From the NCBI GenBank assembly GCA_937995735.1, contig CALKIZ010000069.1, positions 1 to 64,000 of the forward strand: a DNA stretch of 64,000 bases, given 5' to 3'. Made by a program: the position numbers and the translations under genes. Shown one piece after another: positions 15,958 to 24,734 of the stretch. The DNA is from an uncultured Neomegalonema sp. Lineage in GTDB: Bacteria; Pseudomonadota; Alphaproteobacteria; Rhodobacterales; Rhodobacteraceae. Below the pieces are notes generated by a model. It was not told where the DNA came from, searched no databases, and saw only the letters and a program-made list of their open reading frames with translations. Within the stretch, counting starts at the first letter, position 1. Each line of letters opens with the position of its first letter.

Positions 15958-16674
15958 ATGAAACGATTTTTTATTGCGATAAGCCTCTTGATGGCACTGC
16001 CTTTCGTCACAGCAGAGGCAGAAAACTCGCTGGTAGACCTAGAGTTAGTGCTTGCCGTCGATGCCTCAGGAAGCGTGGATGAGGAAGAATTTCGACTGCA
16101 ACTGTCGGGCATTGCCGCGGCCTTTCGCGATCCTGCGATTCAGCAAGCCATAACATCAGGGTCGGAACATCGTATCGCGGTTGCGCTTGTTGTTTGGTCC
16201 GATTCCAATTTTCCGAAGTTCCCAACGACTTGGCATATCCTTCACAATGCGGCGACCGCCAATCGCTTTGCCGATATTGTTGAGACGTTCCATACAAAAA
16301 CGGGACGGAGCCGAGGCATTGGCGGGGGTGGAACATCAATCGGCGATGCGATTGATTATGCCATCGGTATGATTGAAGTGAACGGCTTAGAAGGAACGCG
16401 GCGCGTTATTGATGTCTCCGGCGATGGCGTCGAAACTGATCCTTGGGCTGTACCGGCAACGATGCTGCCAGAAGCAAAGATTAAAGCAACACGCGCGGGC
16501 GTCACAGTAAACGGATTGGCGATTCTGAACGATAATCGCCGTCTGAATACGTACTACCGCGACAATATGATTGTAGGCGAAGGCAGCTTCGTTTTAGAGG
16601 CCGCCGATTACGAAGATTTCAAACGTGCTATCCGCGAAAAATTATTGCGGGAAATCGCGGTCTATATCGGATGA
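15958..16674 (+). CDS. DUF1194 protein, secreted von Willebrand A-like
   Basis: The 238-residue protein has a signal peptide (MKRFFIAISLLMALPFVTAEA) and then a von Willebrand A-like domain. Its metal-ion-dependent adhesion site is LAVDASGSVDEEEF (DxSxS), with a later threonine in GGGTSIGDAIDYA and the aspartate in VIDVSGDGVET. DUF1194 proteins are widespread in Rhodobacterales and rhizobia; the function is unknown, but such domains bind protein partners through a metal ion. It is divergent from the DAO oxidase with a 61-base gap and is probably periplasmic. Confidence 0.88.
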   Translation: MKRFFIAISLLMALPFVTAEAENSLVDLELVLAVDASGSVDEEEFRLQLSGIAAAFRDPAIQQAITSGSEHRIAVALVVWSDSNFPKFPTTWHILHNAATANRFADIVETFHTKTGRSRGIGGGGTSIGDAIDYAIGMIEVNGLEGTRRVIDVSGDGVETDPWAVPATMLPEAKIKATRAGVTVNGLAILNDNRRLNTYYRDNMIVGEGSFVLEAADYEDFKRAIREKLLREIAVYIG

Positions 16675-16700
16675 TACGCCTTAATCTCTGCAATACTCAG

Positions 16701-17390
16701 TTACTTGATAATTTCAGTTCGTGAGTTAAACGAGACAATCACGCGATCCGTATCACCGATATAGGGAAGCGCGCTGTGCAGTAAGTAAGACGGGAAGATC
16801 ACCAACCGTCCCTCTGTAGGTTGAATATCGAGATAACCCCGGCCCAGATACATATTGCCATAATCACGCACGAGGCCGCCGCTACCAATCGGTGTGTAGA
16901 AACGGTTGATGCCGTTACCCGCAACGTTATTGCCTTCAGCTTTTACTTCACCCGCATCTCCAGCTGCCACATAATAGATACCGCACCACGAACAAGCGCC
17001 GTGCGTATGCGCGTCATGGAACCCACCGCTATTTGTTATGTGGAACCAGCTTTGAGTGAACTCGGTCTGAAGTTTACTTGGCGGAACTTCATCGCCGTTA
17101 GCTCTGCTAACAGCGGCACGAACACAGTTAGAAATCCACCCGATAAGAGCTTTTAAGTCAGGGTCTTGTGTCGATTTAAATAATTGCAACGGGCTTTCTA
17201 CAAGACCAGAAGCCGGCTTTGCAGATTTTGCAATACCACTCGCGATTGGTTCTTTGTAGGTGGAGGCCAATTCGTTGATATGTGAGACTATGCCTTGTTT
17301 ATGCTCGGCATGATCACCCCAGTCACAAAGAAAAAGCAGACTGGGCCAGGCTTCATTGATCGCAATCGTAGTTTTATTTTGCTGCATCAA
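16701..17390 (-). CDS. putative 2OG-Fe(II) oxygenase (TIGR02466-like)
   Basis: The 229-residue protein has the double-stranded beta-helix pattern of the small putative 2-oxoglutarate/iron oxygenases. SWFHITNSGGFHDAHTHGACSWCGIYYV supplies metal histidines (H128 and H130), and VIFPSYLLHSALPYIGDTDRVIVSFN supplies the distal histidine and the arginine that binds 2-oxoglutarate. The TIGR02466 family is known mainly from marine alphaproteobacteria and their phages; its substrate is unknown. Cys-rich CSWC next to the metal motif is notable. It stands alone between convergent and co-directional neighbours. Confidence 0.72.
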   Translation of the reverse strand: MMQQNKTTIAINEAWPSLLFLCDWGDHAEHKQGIVSHINELASTYKEPIASGIAKSAKPASGLVESPLQLFKSTQDPDLKALIGWISNCVRAAVSRANGDEVPPSKLQTEFTQSWFHITNSGGFHDAHTHGACSWCGIYYVAAGDAGEVKAEGNNVAGNGINRFYTPIGSGGLVRDYGNMYLGRGYLDIQPTEGRLVIFPSYLLHSALPYIGDTDRVIVSFNSRTEIIK

Positions 17391-17487
17391 AACTCTCCAC
17401 CAAATTCCCGATTAGCCCTAACGAACGACGTTTTGACAAGCAAGCATTGTGGTAAACCTCGGCATATCCCTTGAAGCCACAATCGCT

Positions 17488-18147
17488 CTACTCAACGTCT
17501 TGAAGTCCGTAACCAGAAAATAGTTGAAGCGTTTCTTCGATCTCGGCATCACTCAATATAACAGGTCCGCCGATTGCAAGGCTGAGGCAGTATTGTTTTG
17601 CAAGCGCTTCCAGTTCAAGCGCGCGCCACATCGCTTTAGCCAGCGTATCTCCGATGACGACCATACCATGGTTCGCGAGCAAGCAAGCCGTTCGCGCCTT
17701 CATCGCTTCCATCGTCAGGTCCGACAGTTCTTCGGTCCCGAAAGTCGCATAGCCAGCGCACCTGACGGAGTTTCCGCCGAACGCAGCGATCATATAATGA
17801 CAGGCGGGAATTTCTTTGCGGGCGATAGCGAGTGATGTGCAATAGGCGGGGTGAGCATGGACGACTGTCATAGCATCCTCGCGGCCCGCCAATAACTTTT
17901 GGTGAAAGCGCCATTCCGTTGAGGGCTTACATGGTCCTTCATACGCACCTGAAACGTCATCAAGCGCGACAGACGCGATCATATCCGGCGTCATATCATC
18001 ATACGGCACAGCCGACGGCGAAATGAGCATTCGGTCTTCAAATCGCACGGAGATATTACCCGACGTTCCCTGATTGATGCCGCTTGAATTTAATTCACGG
18101 CATCGTTGAATAATTTCAGTTCTCAGTTCTTTTTCAGGCTGTTTCAT
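17488..18147 (-). CDS. class II aldolase/adducin family protein (FucA-like)
   Basis: This enzyme of 219 residues has the zinc-aldolase fold. The zinc ligands are H97 and H99 in VVHAHPAY and H160 in LLANHGMVVIGD; the catalytic acid corresponds to E78 in KPSTEWRFH. GTSGNISVRFEDRMLISPS is the phosphate-binding segment. The pattern matches L-fuculose-1-phosphate aldolase, which cleaves to dihydroxyacetone phosphate and an aldehyde. It is the last gene of the zwf-pgl-pgi-eda operon, overlapping eda by four bases (ATGA). The natural substrate may be another sugar phosphate. Confidence 0.88.
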   Translation of the reverse strand: MKQPEKELRTEIIQRCRELNSSGINQGTSGNISVRFEDRMLISPSAVPYDDMTPDMIASVALDDVSGAYEGPCKPSTEWRFHQKLLAGREDAMTVVHAHPAYCTSLAIARKEIPACHYMIAAFGGNSVRCAGYATFGTEELSDLTMEAMKARTACLLANHGMVVIGDTLAKAMWRALELEALAKQYCLSLAIGGPVILSDAEIEETLQLFSGYGLQDVE

Positions 18148-18779
18148 GAAGTTCGCAACTCAGAAGCATCACTTGCGAGATTGGTGATTCTAGCCCAGTC
18201 GCCGGTATCAATAGCGTCTTTTGGCGTCACCCAAGAACCGCCCACACAAATAACATTGGGCAGGCTCAGATACTCTTTCGCGTTTTCCTCATTCACACCG
18301 CCTGTAGGACAAAACTGCAAACCGGCAAGCGGACTGGCCCACGCTTTGAGGACGGGCACACCGCCATTGGCCTCGGCAGGGAAGAACTTGAGAATTTCAA
18401 ACCCGCGATCTGCGGCTCTCATCGCCTCGGATGGAGTCGCAACGCCCGGCAACATCGGCAACCGCTGTGCTTCGGCAGCATTTATCACAACATTAGTAAA
18501 TCCCGGGGAGACACCGAACCGCGCCCCTGCATCAATCGAGGCTTTGACATCATCGGCAGTTCGCAGCGTGCCAACACCAACCACAGCACCTTCAACAGCA
18601 TCCGCTATTGCACGGATTGCTTTGAAGGCGACAGGCGTTCTCAATGTGACTTCCAATGCCGACAACCCGCCAGCCACCAACGCTTCAGCCAATGGGACAG
18701 CTTTGTCGAGATCATCAATAACGATTACCGGAATAACCGGCGCGCGGCGGCATATCTCCTTGATGCTTAGCAAAGCCAT
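18144..18779 (-). CDS. eda: 2-dehydro-3-deoxy-phosphogluconate (KDPG/KHG) aldolase
   Basis: The 211-residue class I aldolase has E43 in ALEVTLRTP and the Schiff-base lysine K131 in ILKFFPAEANGG, plus the GVSPGFTN and CPTGGVNEENA phosphate-binding loops. It splits KDPG into pyruvate and glyceraldehyde-3-phosphate, the last step of the Entner-Doudoroff pathway. Its ATG overlaps the pgi stop and its stop overlaps the next start, so translation is coupled. The dehydratase edd, which makes KDPG, is not in this window. Confidence 0.95.
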   Translation of the reverse strand: MALLSIKEICRRAPVIPVIVIDDLDKAVPLAEALVAGGLSALEVTLRTPVAFKAIRAIADAVEGAVVGVGTLRTADDVKASIDAGARFGVSPGFTNVVINAAEAQRLPMLPGVATPSEAMRAADRGFEILKFFPAEANGGVPVLKAWASPLAGLQFCPTGGVNEENAKEYLSLPNVICVGGSWVTPKDAIDTGDWARITNLASDASELRTS

Positions 18780-20368
18780 CAGGACAAGCCTTTTATCGCC
18801 GCGATAAGACCGGCGGTTGATACATCATGATCCACCGAAGAGTCACCTTTCAGGGACGGCAGCAAATTCACAGCCAATTCTTTGCCCAATTCAACACCCC
18901 ATTGATCGAAGCTATCGACATTCCAGACAACACCTTGCACGAAGACCTTGTGCTCGAACAGTGCGATCAAACGGCCCAGCGAAAACGGGTCTAAACGGCG
19001 ATGCAAAATTGTTGTCGATGGGCGGTCACCGGGAAAAACGCGATGAGCGGCAAGGCGGTCAATCTCTTCTTGTGAAGCAGATTCCTTCGCCATGCGCGCG
19101 CGCACTTCATCTTCGGTGCGACCAAATGCAAAGGCTTTTCCTTGCGCGAGACAATTCGCAAGAAGCGTGGTGTGATGCTCGCTCGCACCATCACGCGATT
19201 CAGCCGCGACAATAAAGTCCACCGGGATGACATCAGTGCCTTGGTGCATAAGCTGGAAAAACGAATGCTGCGAATTTGTCCCCGGCTCACCCCAAATCAC
19301 CGGGCTTGTGGCGGCGGTAACGGGCACGCCTTGTCGTGTTATCCGCTTACCATTGCTCTCCATATCGAGCTGTTGCGTATAAGCGGGGAACCGCTCTAAC
19401 CGTTGATCGTAAGGAATGAGCGCAACCGTCGGCCAACCCATCGCATTACGACGCCATACGCCCAGCAGGGCAAGAATGACCGGCAGATTTTGCTCGAACG
19501 GGGTATTGATAAAATGATTGTCCATTGCCGCAGCACCGGCGAGGAAGGCGCGAAACTTTTCCGCGCCAATACCAATGGCCACAGGTAATCCAATCGCCGA
19601 CCAGATCGAGTACCGCCCTCCGACCCAATCCCAAAAGCCGAACACGCGCGACTCTTCGATACCGAATTCCGCTGCGCCCTCGATATTGCTCGACACGGCT
19701 ACCATGTGCTGACCGGCCTCATCGCCAACAGCGTCGCGCAGCCATTGCCGGGCAGATTGCGCGTTGATCATCGTTTCCATTGTCGTGAATGTTTTCGATG
19801 CAATAACAACAAGCGTATGTGCCGGGTCCAAATCTTTGGTAATATCTGTCAGATGAGCGCTATCTACATTCGACACGAAATGCAGACGAGGACCATCGCG
19901 GTCCGGCTCCAAAGCCCGAGCGACCATCACAGGACCAAGGTCGGACCCACCGATTCCAATGTTGATGACATCGGTAAAGCGTCCAGCTTTCGGAGCATAC
20001 CGTCCGCTGCGCACATCTTCAGCAAAGGCTAGAAAGCGATCAAGCGTTCCTTCCACATCATCACCGGCGGGCGGGTTTGCCCCTCCCCGAAGCGCCATAT
20101 GCAGGACAGCTCGATCTTCGGTGAGGTTCCAGTGCTCACCACCGACCATAGCGTCGCGGGCCGCCGCAACATTGGCAGCGCGCGCAACATCAAACAGCGC
20201 AGAAAGCGCAGGCGCATCAATCTTCTCTTTTGAAAAATCGATGAGCAAATCATCAAATCGGACAGAGAACCCGGAAAACCGCTCAGGATTTTGAGCAAAC
20301 AAAGTGCGCAGATTAGTCTCTTTTATGCGCGCTGCATGAGGATCGAGCTGTGAGAGGTAGTCACTCAT
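18779..20368 (-). CDS. pgi: glucose-6-phosphate isomerase
   Basis: The full-length PGI of 529 residues starts at MSDYLSQLDPHAARIKE; the track begins at a TTG eleven codons upstream that overlaps pgl. The ATG is preceded by purine-rich ggaatggaaac. Signature segments are VINIGIGGSDLGPVMV, the sugar-phosphate loop IASKTFTTMETM, and WVGGRYSIWSAIGLPVA. The C-terminal family signature is VFVQGVVWNVDSFDQWGVELGK. It interconverts glucose-6-phosphate and fructose-6-phosphate, letting gluconeogenic carbon enter the zwf-driven route encoded by the same operon. Confidence 0.96.
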   Translation of the reverse strand: MSDYLSQLDPHAARIKETNLRTLFAQNPERFSGFSVRFDDLLIDFSKEKIDAPALSALFDVARAANVAAARDAMVGGEHWNLTEDRAVLHMALRGGANPPAGDDVEGTLDRFLAFAEDVRSGRYAPKAGRFTDVINIGIGGSDLGPVMVARALEPDRDGPRLHFVSNVDSAHLTDITKDLDPAHTLVVIASKTFTTMETMINAQSARQWLRDAVGDEAGQHMVAVSSNIEGAAEFGIEESRVFGFWDWVGGRYSIWSAIGLPVAIGIGAEKFRAFLAGAAAMDNHFINTPFEQNLPVILALLGVWRRNAMGWPTVALIPYDQRLERFPAYTQQLDMESNGKRITRQGVPVTAATSPVIWGEPGTNSQHSFFQLMHQGTDVIPVDFIVAAESRDGASEHHTTLLANCLAQGKAFAFGRTEDEVRARMAKESASQEEIDRLAAHRVFPGDRPSTTILHRRLDPFSLGRLIALFEHKVFVQGVVWNVDSFDQWGVELGKELAVNLLPSLKGDSSVDHDVSTAGLIAAIKGLS

Positions 20369-20397
20369 ATCGCAGTTTCCATTCCTGTTTCTCTGGC

Positions 20398-21069
20398 TCA
20401 ATCCGCGTAGAAAATCACCGGCGATTGCGCCGCATCCAAAACAACCCGAATTGGAGCGGCAAGCGAATCCGTCATACTCATTGCTTGATCAAGAGCGGTT
20501 CGCTTTTCGATTCCTTTAATAAGCAAATAAGTATGAGCAGAACTCGTTAATGCTTTGGCAGTCAGCGTAACGCGCGGTTCATCCGCTTTCGGCGGATTTG
20601 CCTCAATTATGAGAGATTTACTCTCCAAATCGAGCATTTGCTCCAATCCCGGTGTGCCGGGAAAAAGAGACGCCGTGTGCATATCCGCGCCCATCCCAAG
20701 CACACACACATCGAACGGAGTGATTAAGGCCAAACGTTCCGCAACGCCTGAAATACCGTTTTCAACCGAAAAGAGTGGCAAAAACTCTGCCTTGGCCGCC
20801 TCGCCCTGCAATAGATTGTCAGAGACAAGACGCGCATTAGACCGTGGGCTGTCAGCCGCGACCTGACGCTCATCCGTCAACGTGACGACGACTCTCTCCC
20901 AATCCACCGACTCTTTTGCCAATGCTGCAAGAAAAAGAGCGGGAGTGCTGCCACCCGATACCGCAATGCTGACTTGGGTTTTCTTTTCTAAGGCAGCGCG
21001 CAGGTTAGACGCCACGCGCTCGGCAAGTGCTTTACCCAAACTTTTCACAGAATAAGTTTCAACTATCAT
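20398..21069 (-). CDS. pgl: 6-phosphogluconolactonase
   Basis: I start at MIVETYSVKSLG because this ATG overlaps the zwf stop (ATGA); the longer ORF-track version runs into zwf. The 223-residue protein has the DevB-type layout: VSIAVSGGSTPALFLAAL, VVTLTDERQVAADSPRSNARLV, and FDVCVLGMGADMHTASLFPG. It hydrolyses 6-phosphogluconolactone to 6-phosphogluconate, the second step after zwf. Confidence 0.94.
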   Translation of the reverse strand: MIVETYSVKSLGKALAERVASNLRAALEKKTQVSIAVSGGSTPALFLAALAKESVDWERVVVTLTDERQVAADSPRSNARLVSDNLLQGEAAKAEFLPLFSVENGISGVAERLALITPFDVCVLGMGADMHTASLFPGTPGLEQMLDLESKSLIIEANPPKADEPRVTLTAKALTSSAHTYLLIKGIEKRTALDQAMSMTDSLAAPIRVVLDAAQSPVIFYAD

Positions 21070-22523
21070 GCAGAAATCTCGCGCCAGCGTCGGCCTTCGC
21101 GGTGCAATAACATCAAAGAATCTTCCGGCCCCGATGATCCTGAATCGTAAAGGCTTGGGACCGAATTTTGCCATCCATGAATAATCGGATCAACCCATGC
21201 CCATGCAGCCTCGACTTCATCTCCGCGCATAAAGAGAGTCTGATCGCCTCGGATCACATCCATAATCAAACGCTCATAGGCATCGGGCATTCGTTTACCC
21301 GTAAGCGCAAGGCTATCAGCGAAACTCATATCAAGTTCGGTTTCTTTGAAGCGCATACCCCCCGGTCCGGGATCTTTAATCGTCATCGAAAGTGTAATGC
21401 CCTCATCCGGTTGGAGGCGTATCGCAAGCACGTTCGGTTTCGGAGCAGCCGCAGAACCAGAAAAAATAGAATGCGGGATGTCTTTGAACTGAATGGCGAT
21501 CTCAGAAACCCGATTACGGAGGCGTTTGCCGGTGCGGAGGTAAAACGGAACACCCGCCCAACGCCAATTGGAGATAGTCGCTTTCAGTGCAACAAAGCTC
21601 TCTGTCCGGCTTTCCGGGTTTTCAGCATCATCGTGATACGCGCTCGTTGACGCGCCCCCGCGATACTGGCCTCGCACAACATCAGCAGGATCGGTCAAAG
21701 GTTGCAACGCCCGCAAAACTTTGAGCTTTTCATCGCGCACTGCATCCGGCTCAAAATGCGAAGGAGGCTCCATCGCCGTTAGGCACAATAGCTGGAGCAA
21801 ATGGTTTTGGACCATATCGCGCATCGCGCCGACATTATCGTAATAAGGCCCCCGCCCTTCAATCCCGACGCTTTCAGCAGCAGTAATCTGAACGTGGTCG
21901 ATATGTTGAGCATTCCAAAGCGGTTCAAAGAGCGCATTCGCAAACCGCAGCGCCATGAGGTTTTGGACCGTCTCTTTTCCTAAATAGTGATCAATCCGAT
22001 AAACCTGACTTTCGGCAAAACCTTCGGCAAATTGCCTGTTAAGCTCCCGAGCAGAGTCAAGGTCGCGCCCGAGCGGTTTTTCGATAACAATCCGGGTTTG
22101 CTCATCAACAAGACCAACTTTTTGGATGGCCTTCGCGATCACACCAAAAAATCGCGGTGCAACGGAGAGGTAATACGCACAAGGGCGACCATCATCACTC
22201 AACAAGCCGCGCAGTTCACCCCATCCCGCTTCTGATGTGACATCAAGTTGCAGGTAAGTCAGGCAAGACAGAAACCGCTCGCGGGTGTCGCCTTCAATTT
22301 CGTCTTTCGATACGAATGTGTCGAGCGCATCGGAGGCAAGTTTACGAAACCCGTCAGTGTCTAGGTCGCTCCGCGCAGCACAGATAATGCGCGCCGTATC
22401 GAGCATCTGACCATCCGCCATACGGCGATAGAGTGCGGGTATCAGCTTGCGGCGTGCCAAATCGCCAGTCGCACCGAAAACGACAAGATCAAACGGATCT
22501 ACCGGGACAACACGTGAGACCAT
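21066..22523 (-). CDS. zwf: glucose-6-phosphate 1-dehydrogenase
   Basis: The 485-residue enzyme has the NADP-binding GATGDLARRKLIPAL (17-31), the catalytic RIDHYLGKE (176-184), and YDNVGAMRDMVQNHLLQ. It oxidises glucose-6-phosphate to the lactone and yields NADPH. It is the first gene of a five-gene minus-strand operon (zwf-pgl-pgi-eda-aldolase) in which each junction overlaps or is very short. The promoter must be in the 120-base gap at 22524-22643; no clear operator was seen there. Confidence 0.97.
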   Translation of the reverse strand: MVSRVVPVDPFDLVVFGATGDLARRKLIPALYRRMADGQMLDTARIICAARSDLDTDGFRKLASDALDTFVSKDEIEGDTRERFLSCLTYLQLDVTSEAGWGELRGLLSDDGRPCAYYLSVAPRFFGVIAKAIQKVGLVDEQTRIVIEKPLGRDLDSARELNRQFAEGFAESQVYRIDHYLGKETVQNLMALRFANALFEPLWNAQHIDHVQITAAESVGIEGRGPYYDNVGAMRDMVQNHLLQLLCLTAMEPPSHFEPDAVRDEKLKVLRALQPLTDPADVVRGQYRGGASTSAYHDDAENPESRTESFVALKATISNWRWAGVPFYLRTGKRLRNRVSEIAIQFKDIPHSIFSGSAAAPKPNVLAIRLQPDEGITLSMTIKDPGPGGMRFKETELDMSFADSLALTGKRMPDAYERLIMDVIRGDQTLFMRGDEVEAAWAWVDPIIHGWQNSVPSLYDSGSSGPEDSLMLLHREGRRWREISA

Positions 22524-22643
22524 ACGGTCAGCTCCTCACTTATCGAAAACGCACCTCCCATACACGAAAGAAGGGGTTGCCGTCGACAGAAGGTATTCAA
22601 ACTACGAGATTATATATTTCGGCAATACGCCGATTTGGGAAGC

Positions 22644-24734
22644 TCATTTAATAAACAGCTTTGTCCGTGCTGATTTTCCCGAACGATCTATCACTGAAAT
22701 CGACATAAACCCGCCCCCATCGGGTTGATAGCTGACCTCACGATCAAATCGACTGACGTTAAGGGGCTTGCCGTCCGCCAACCAAGTAAAGGGCGGTAAG
22801 CCGTCTCGTACTTTCAAGGTCAGTGCTGCGGGCCGTGATCCATCAATACCAAGCTCAACCGTCGCACCATTCGGTGGAAATGCGATTTTGGGTTTCGGAG
22901 ATTCGTTGCGACCAGACATTGAAGGATGGCGGAAGCGTTTCAAAGGATGCGGCAGTTCTGAATGGCTCACCGTCAAAACTGTATCGGGTGGCGGAGACAG
23001 AGGGTCGGGTTTCGACTTTACCCGCGAAAACGTCTCGAACAATAATGGTGCAGCGGTGTCAATTCCGAGGATACCGGGCGCTGGCGCTGCGTCGGCTCTG
23101 CCGATCCAAACGCCAATGACATGAGCGCCATCAAAACCCACGGCCCACGCATCGCGATACCCGTAAGATGTTCCGGTCTTGAATGCGAGCCGTTCAGTAT
23201 GGGCCATATCCGGTGTTGGAGCGCTTGCGAGAATATCGCTGACCTGCCAAGCGGCCTCCGGTGATAGCACCCTACTCTCCCGACGGTTGGTTCGTCGACC
23301 AAGGCGCTCGTGCAATTCGACTGCTTCACCGCCACGGGCAATCGCAGCATAGAGCGCGACCAAATCACGGAGCGTCAGGCCAACACCGCCAAGCCCGATG
23401 GCCAATCCTGTTCCGCGTCCGGGCGGGAGCTTGGCATCCGCTCCGGCTCTGCGCAAACGGGCCATTAATTGCGCGGGGCCAATGCTATCAAGAACCGCAA
23501 CGGCGGGAATGTTCAACGAGCTTTGCAGCGCCTCGCGGATGCTGACTGTGCCGCGATACGTCTGGTCAAAATTGCCGGGGGCATATCCCCCGAAATCCGT
23601 TGGGCGGTCCTCAATCAAGGTTTCTGGATGCGCTAAACCGACTTCGAAACCTAGCCCGTAAATCAAAGGTTTCAGCGTCGATCCCGGTGATCGGACAGCG
23701 CGAGTCATGTCGATGAACCCACGGCGGCTGGTATCAAACAAATGGGGAGAGCCGACCGACGTAATGATCTCTCCAGTTTGGTGATCTGCGATAATCACAG
23801 CACCGGAGAGGTTGCGTCCTAACCGGCCACTACGAGTGCGGAATAAGTCCTCAACTGAAGACTGCAAATCCCGATCAATCGTCGCGCGATGAATTGCTTG
23901 GGTGCTTTCCCTCCGCAATCTGTCGGCCAAGTGCGGCGCACGAAGTGGGAAATGCATTCGCGCATCCGGTGTCCGCTCAGACCGGGCCGCCTTGACGGTA
24001 TCGCTCGACAATACACCGGAGTCTTCGAGCCGCGCTAATACACGATCCCGAGCGCGGCGCGCATTCTGTGGAGAGCGATCCGGTCGCCTTGCATTCGGAG
24101 ATTGCGGCAGCGCCACCAACAATGCCGCCTCGCTTGGTGTAAGGCGCGATGGTTCTTTATCAAAGTATGAAAGGCTCGCCGCACGCACGCCTTCGATATT
24201 ACCCCCAAACGGTGCAATCGTCAGATAGAGCTTTAGGATTTCCTCTTTGGATAAACGCCGCTCCAGCGCGAGCGCAAGACGCACCTGACGCAGTTTCGCC
24301 TTTAGGTTTCTGGATGGTGCTTCTTCCAGCAGACGAGCGACCTGCATTGTCAAAGTCGATCCGCCGGACACCACCTTGCCATTCAATGCGAGCTGTCCAA
24401 TGGCCCTGAGCGATGCAACGGGATCAACGCCGATATGTGACCAAAATCGCTTATCCTCATAGGCAATCAGTTGCTCAAGATAGCCGGGATCAACGTCGCC
24501 GACCTCGACCGGCAAACGCCACCGACCATCGGCAACAGTATAGGCGCGCAGCAACCGCCCCTTACGATCCAGAACTGTGGTTGACACCTCCGGTGTCAGT
24601 GACGGAATTTCGGTTTTTTCAATCCATCGATCAGCGGAGAATACCCCGCCAATAGACAGCGCTGCCACGACGAGAACGGCACGGCAGCGCCTTGAGTTAC
24701 GGAATTTCACACGCACGGGAGCCTTGTCGCTCAC
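22644..24734 (-). CDS. pbpC: penicillin-binding protein 1C, peptidoglycan glycosyltransferase
   Basis: The 696-residue protein has a cytoplasmic tail and one N-terminal membrane segment (AVLVVAALSIGGVFSA). The GT51 glycosyltransferase follows, with its catalytic Glu in AYEDKRFWSHIGVDP and GGSTLTMQVARLL. The transpeptidase has SPGSTLKP (about residue 348), SLN and KTGT (about 517) motifs. The C-terminus is the BiPBP_C beta domain that defines PBP1C. It overlaps the alpha-2-macroglobulin gene upstream by four bases, the well-known pairing in which the macroglobulin is thought to guard the periplasm while PbpC repairs the wall. Confidence 0.95.
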   Translation of the reverse strand: MSDKAPVRVKFRNSRRCRAVLVVAALSIGGVFSADRWIEKTEIPSLTPEVSTTVLDRKGRLLRAYTVADGRWRLPVEVGDVDPGYLEQLIAYEDKRFWSHIGVDPVASLRAIGQLALNGKVVSGGSTLTMQVARLLEEAPSRNLKAKLRQVRLALALERRLSKEEILKLYLTIAPFGGNIEGVRAASLSYFDKEPSRLTPSEAALLVALPQSPNARRPDRSPQNARRARDRVLARLEDSGVLSSDTVKAARSERTPDARMHFPLRAPHLADRLRRESTQAIHRATIDRDLQSSVEDLFRTRSGRLGRNLSGAVIIADHQTGEIITSVGSPHLFDTSRRGFIDMTRAVRSPGSTLKPLIYGLGFEVGLAHPETLIEDRPTDFGGYAPGNFDQTYRGTVSIREALQSSLNIPAVAVLDSIGPAQLMARLRRAGADAKLPPGRGTGLAIGLGGVGLTLRDLVALYAAIARGGEAVELHERLGRRTNRRESRVLSPEAAWQVSDILASAPTPDMAHTERLAFKTGTSYGYRDAWAVGFDGAHVIGVWIGRADAAPAPGILGIDTAAPLLFETFSRVKSKPDPLSPPPDTVLTVSHSELPHPLKRFRHPSMSGRNESPKPKIAFPPNGATVELGIDGSRPAALTLKVRDGLPPFTWLADGKPLNVSRFDREVSYQPDGGGFMSISVIDRSGKSARTKLFIK

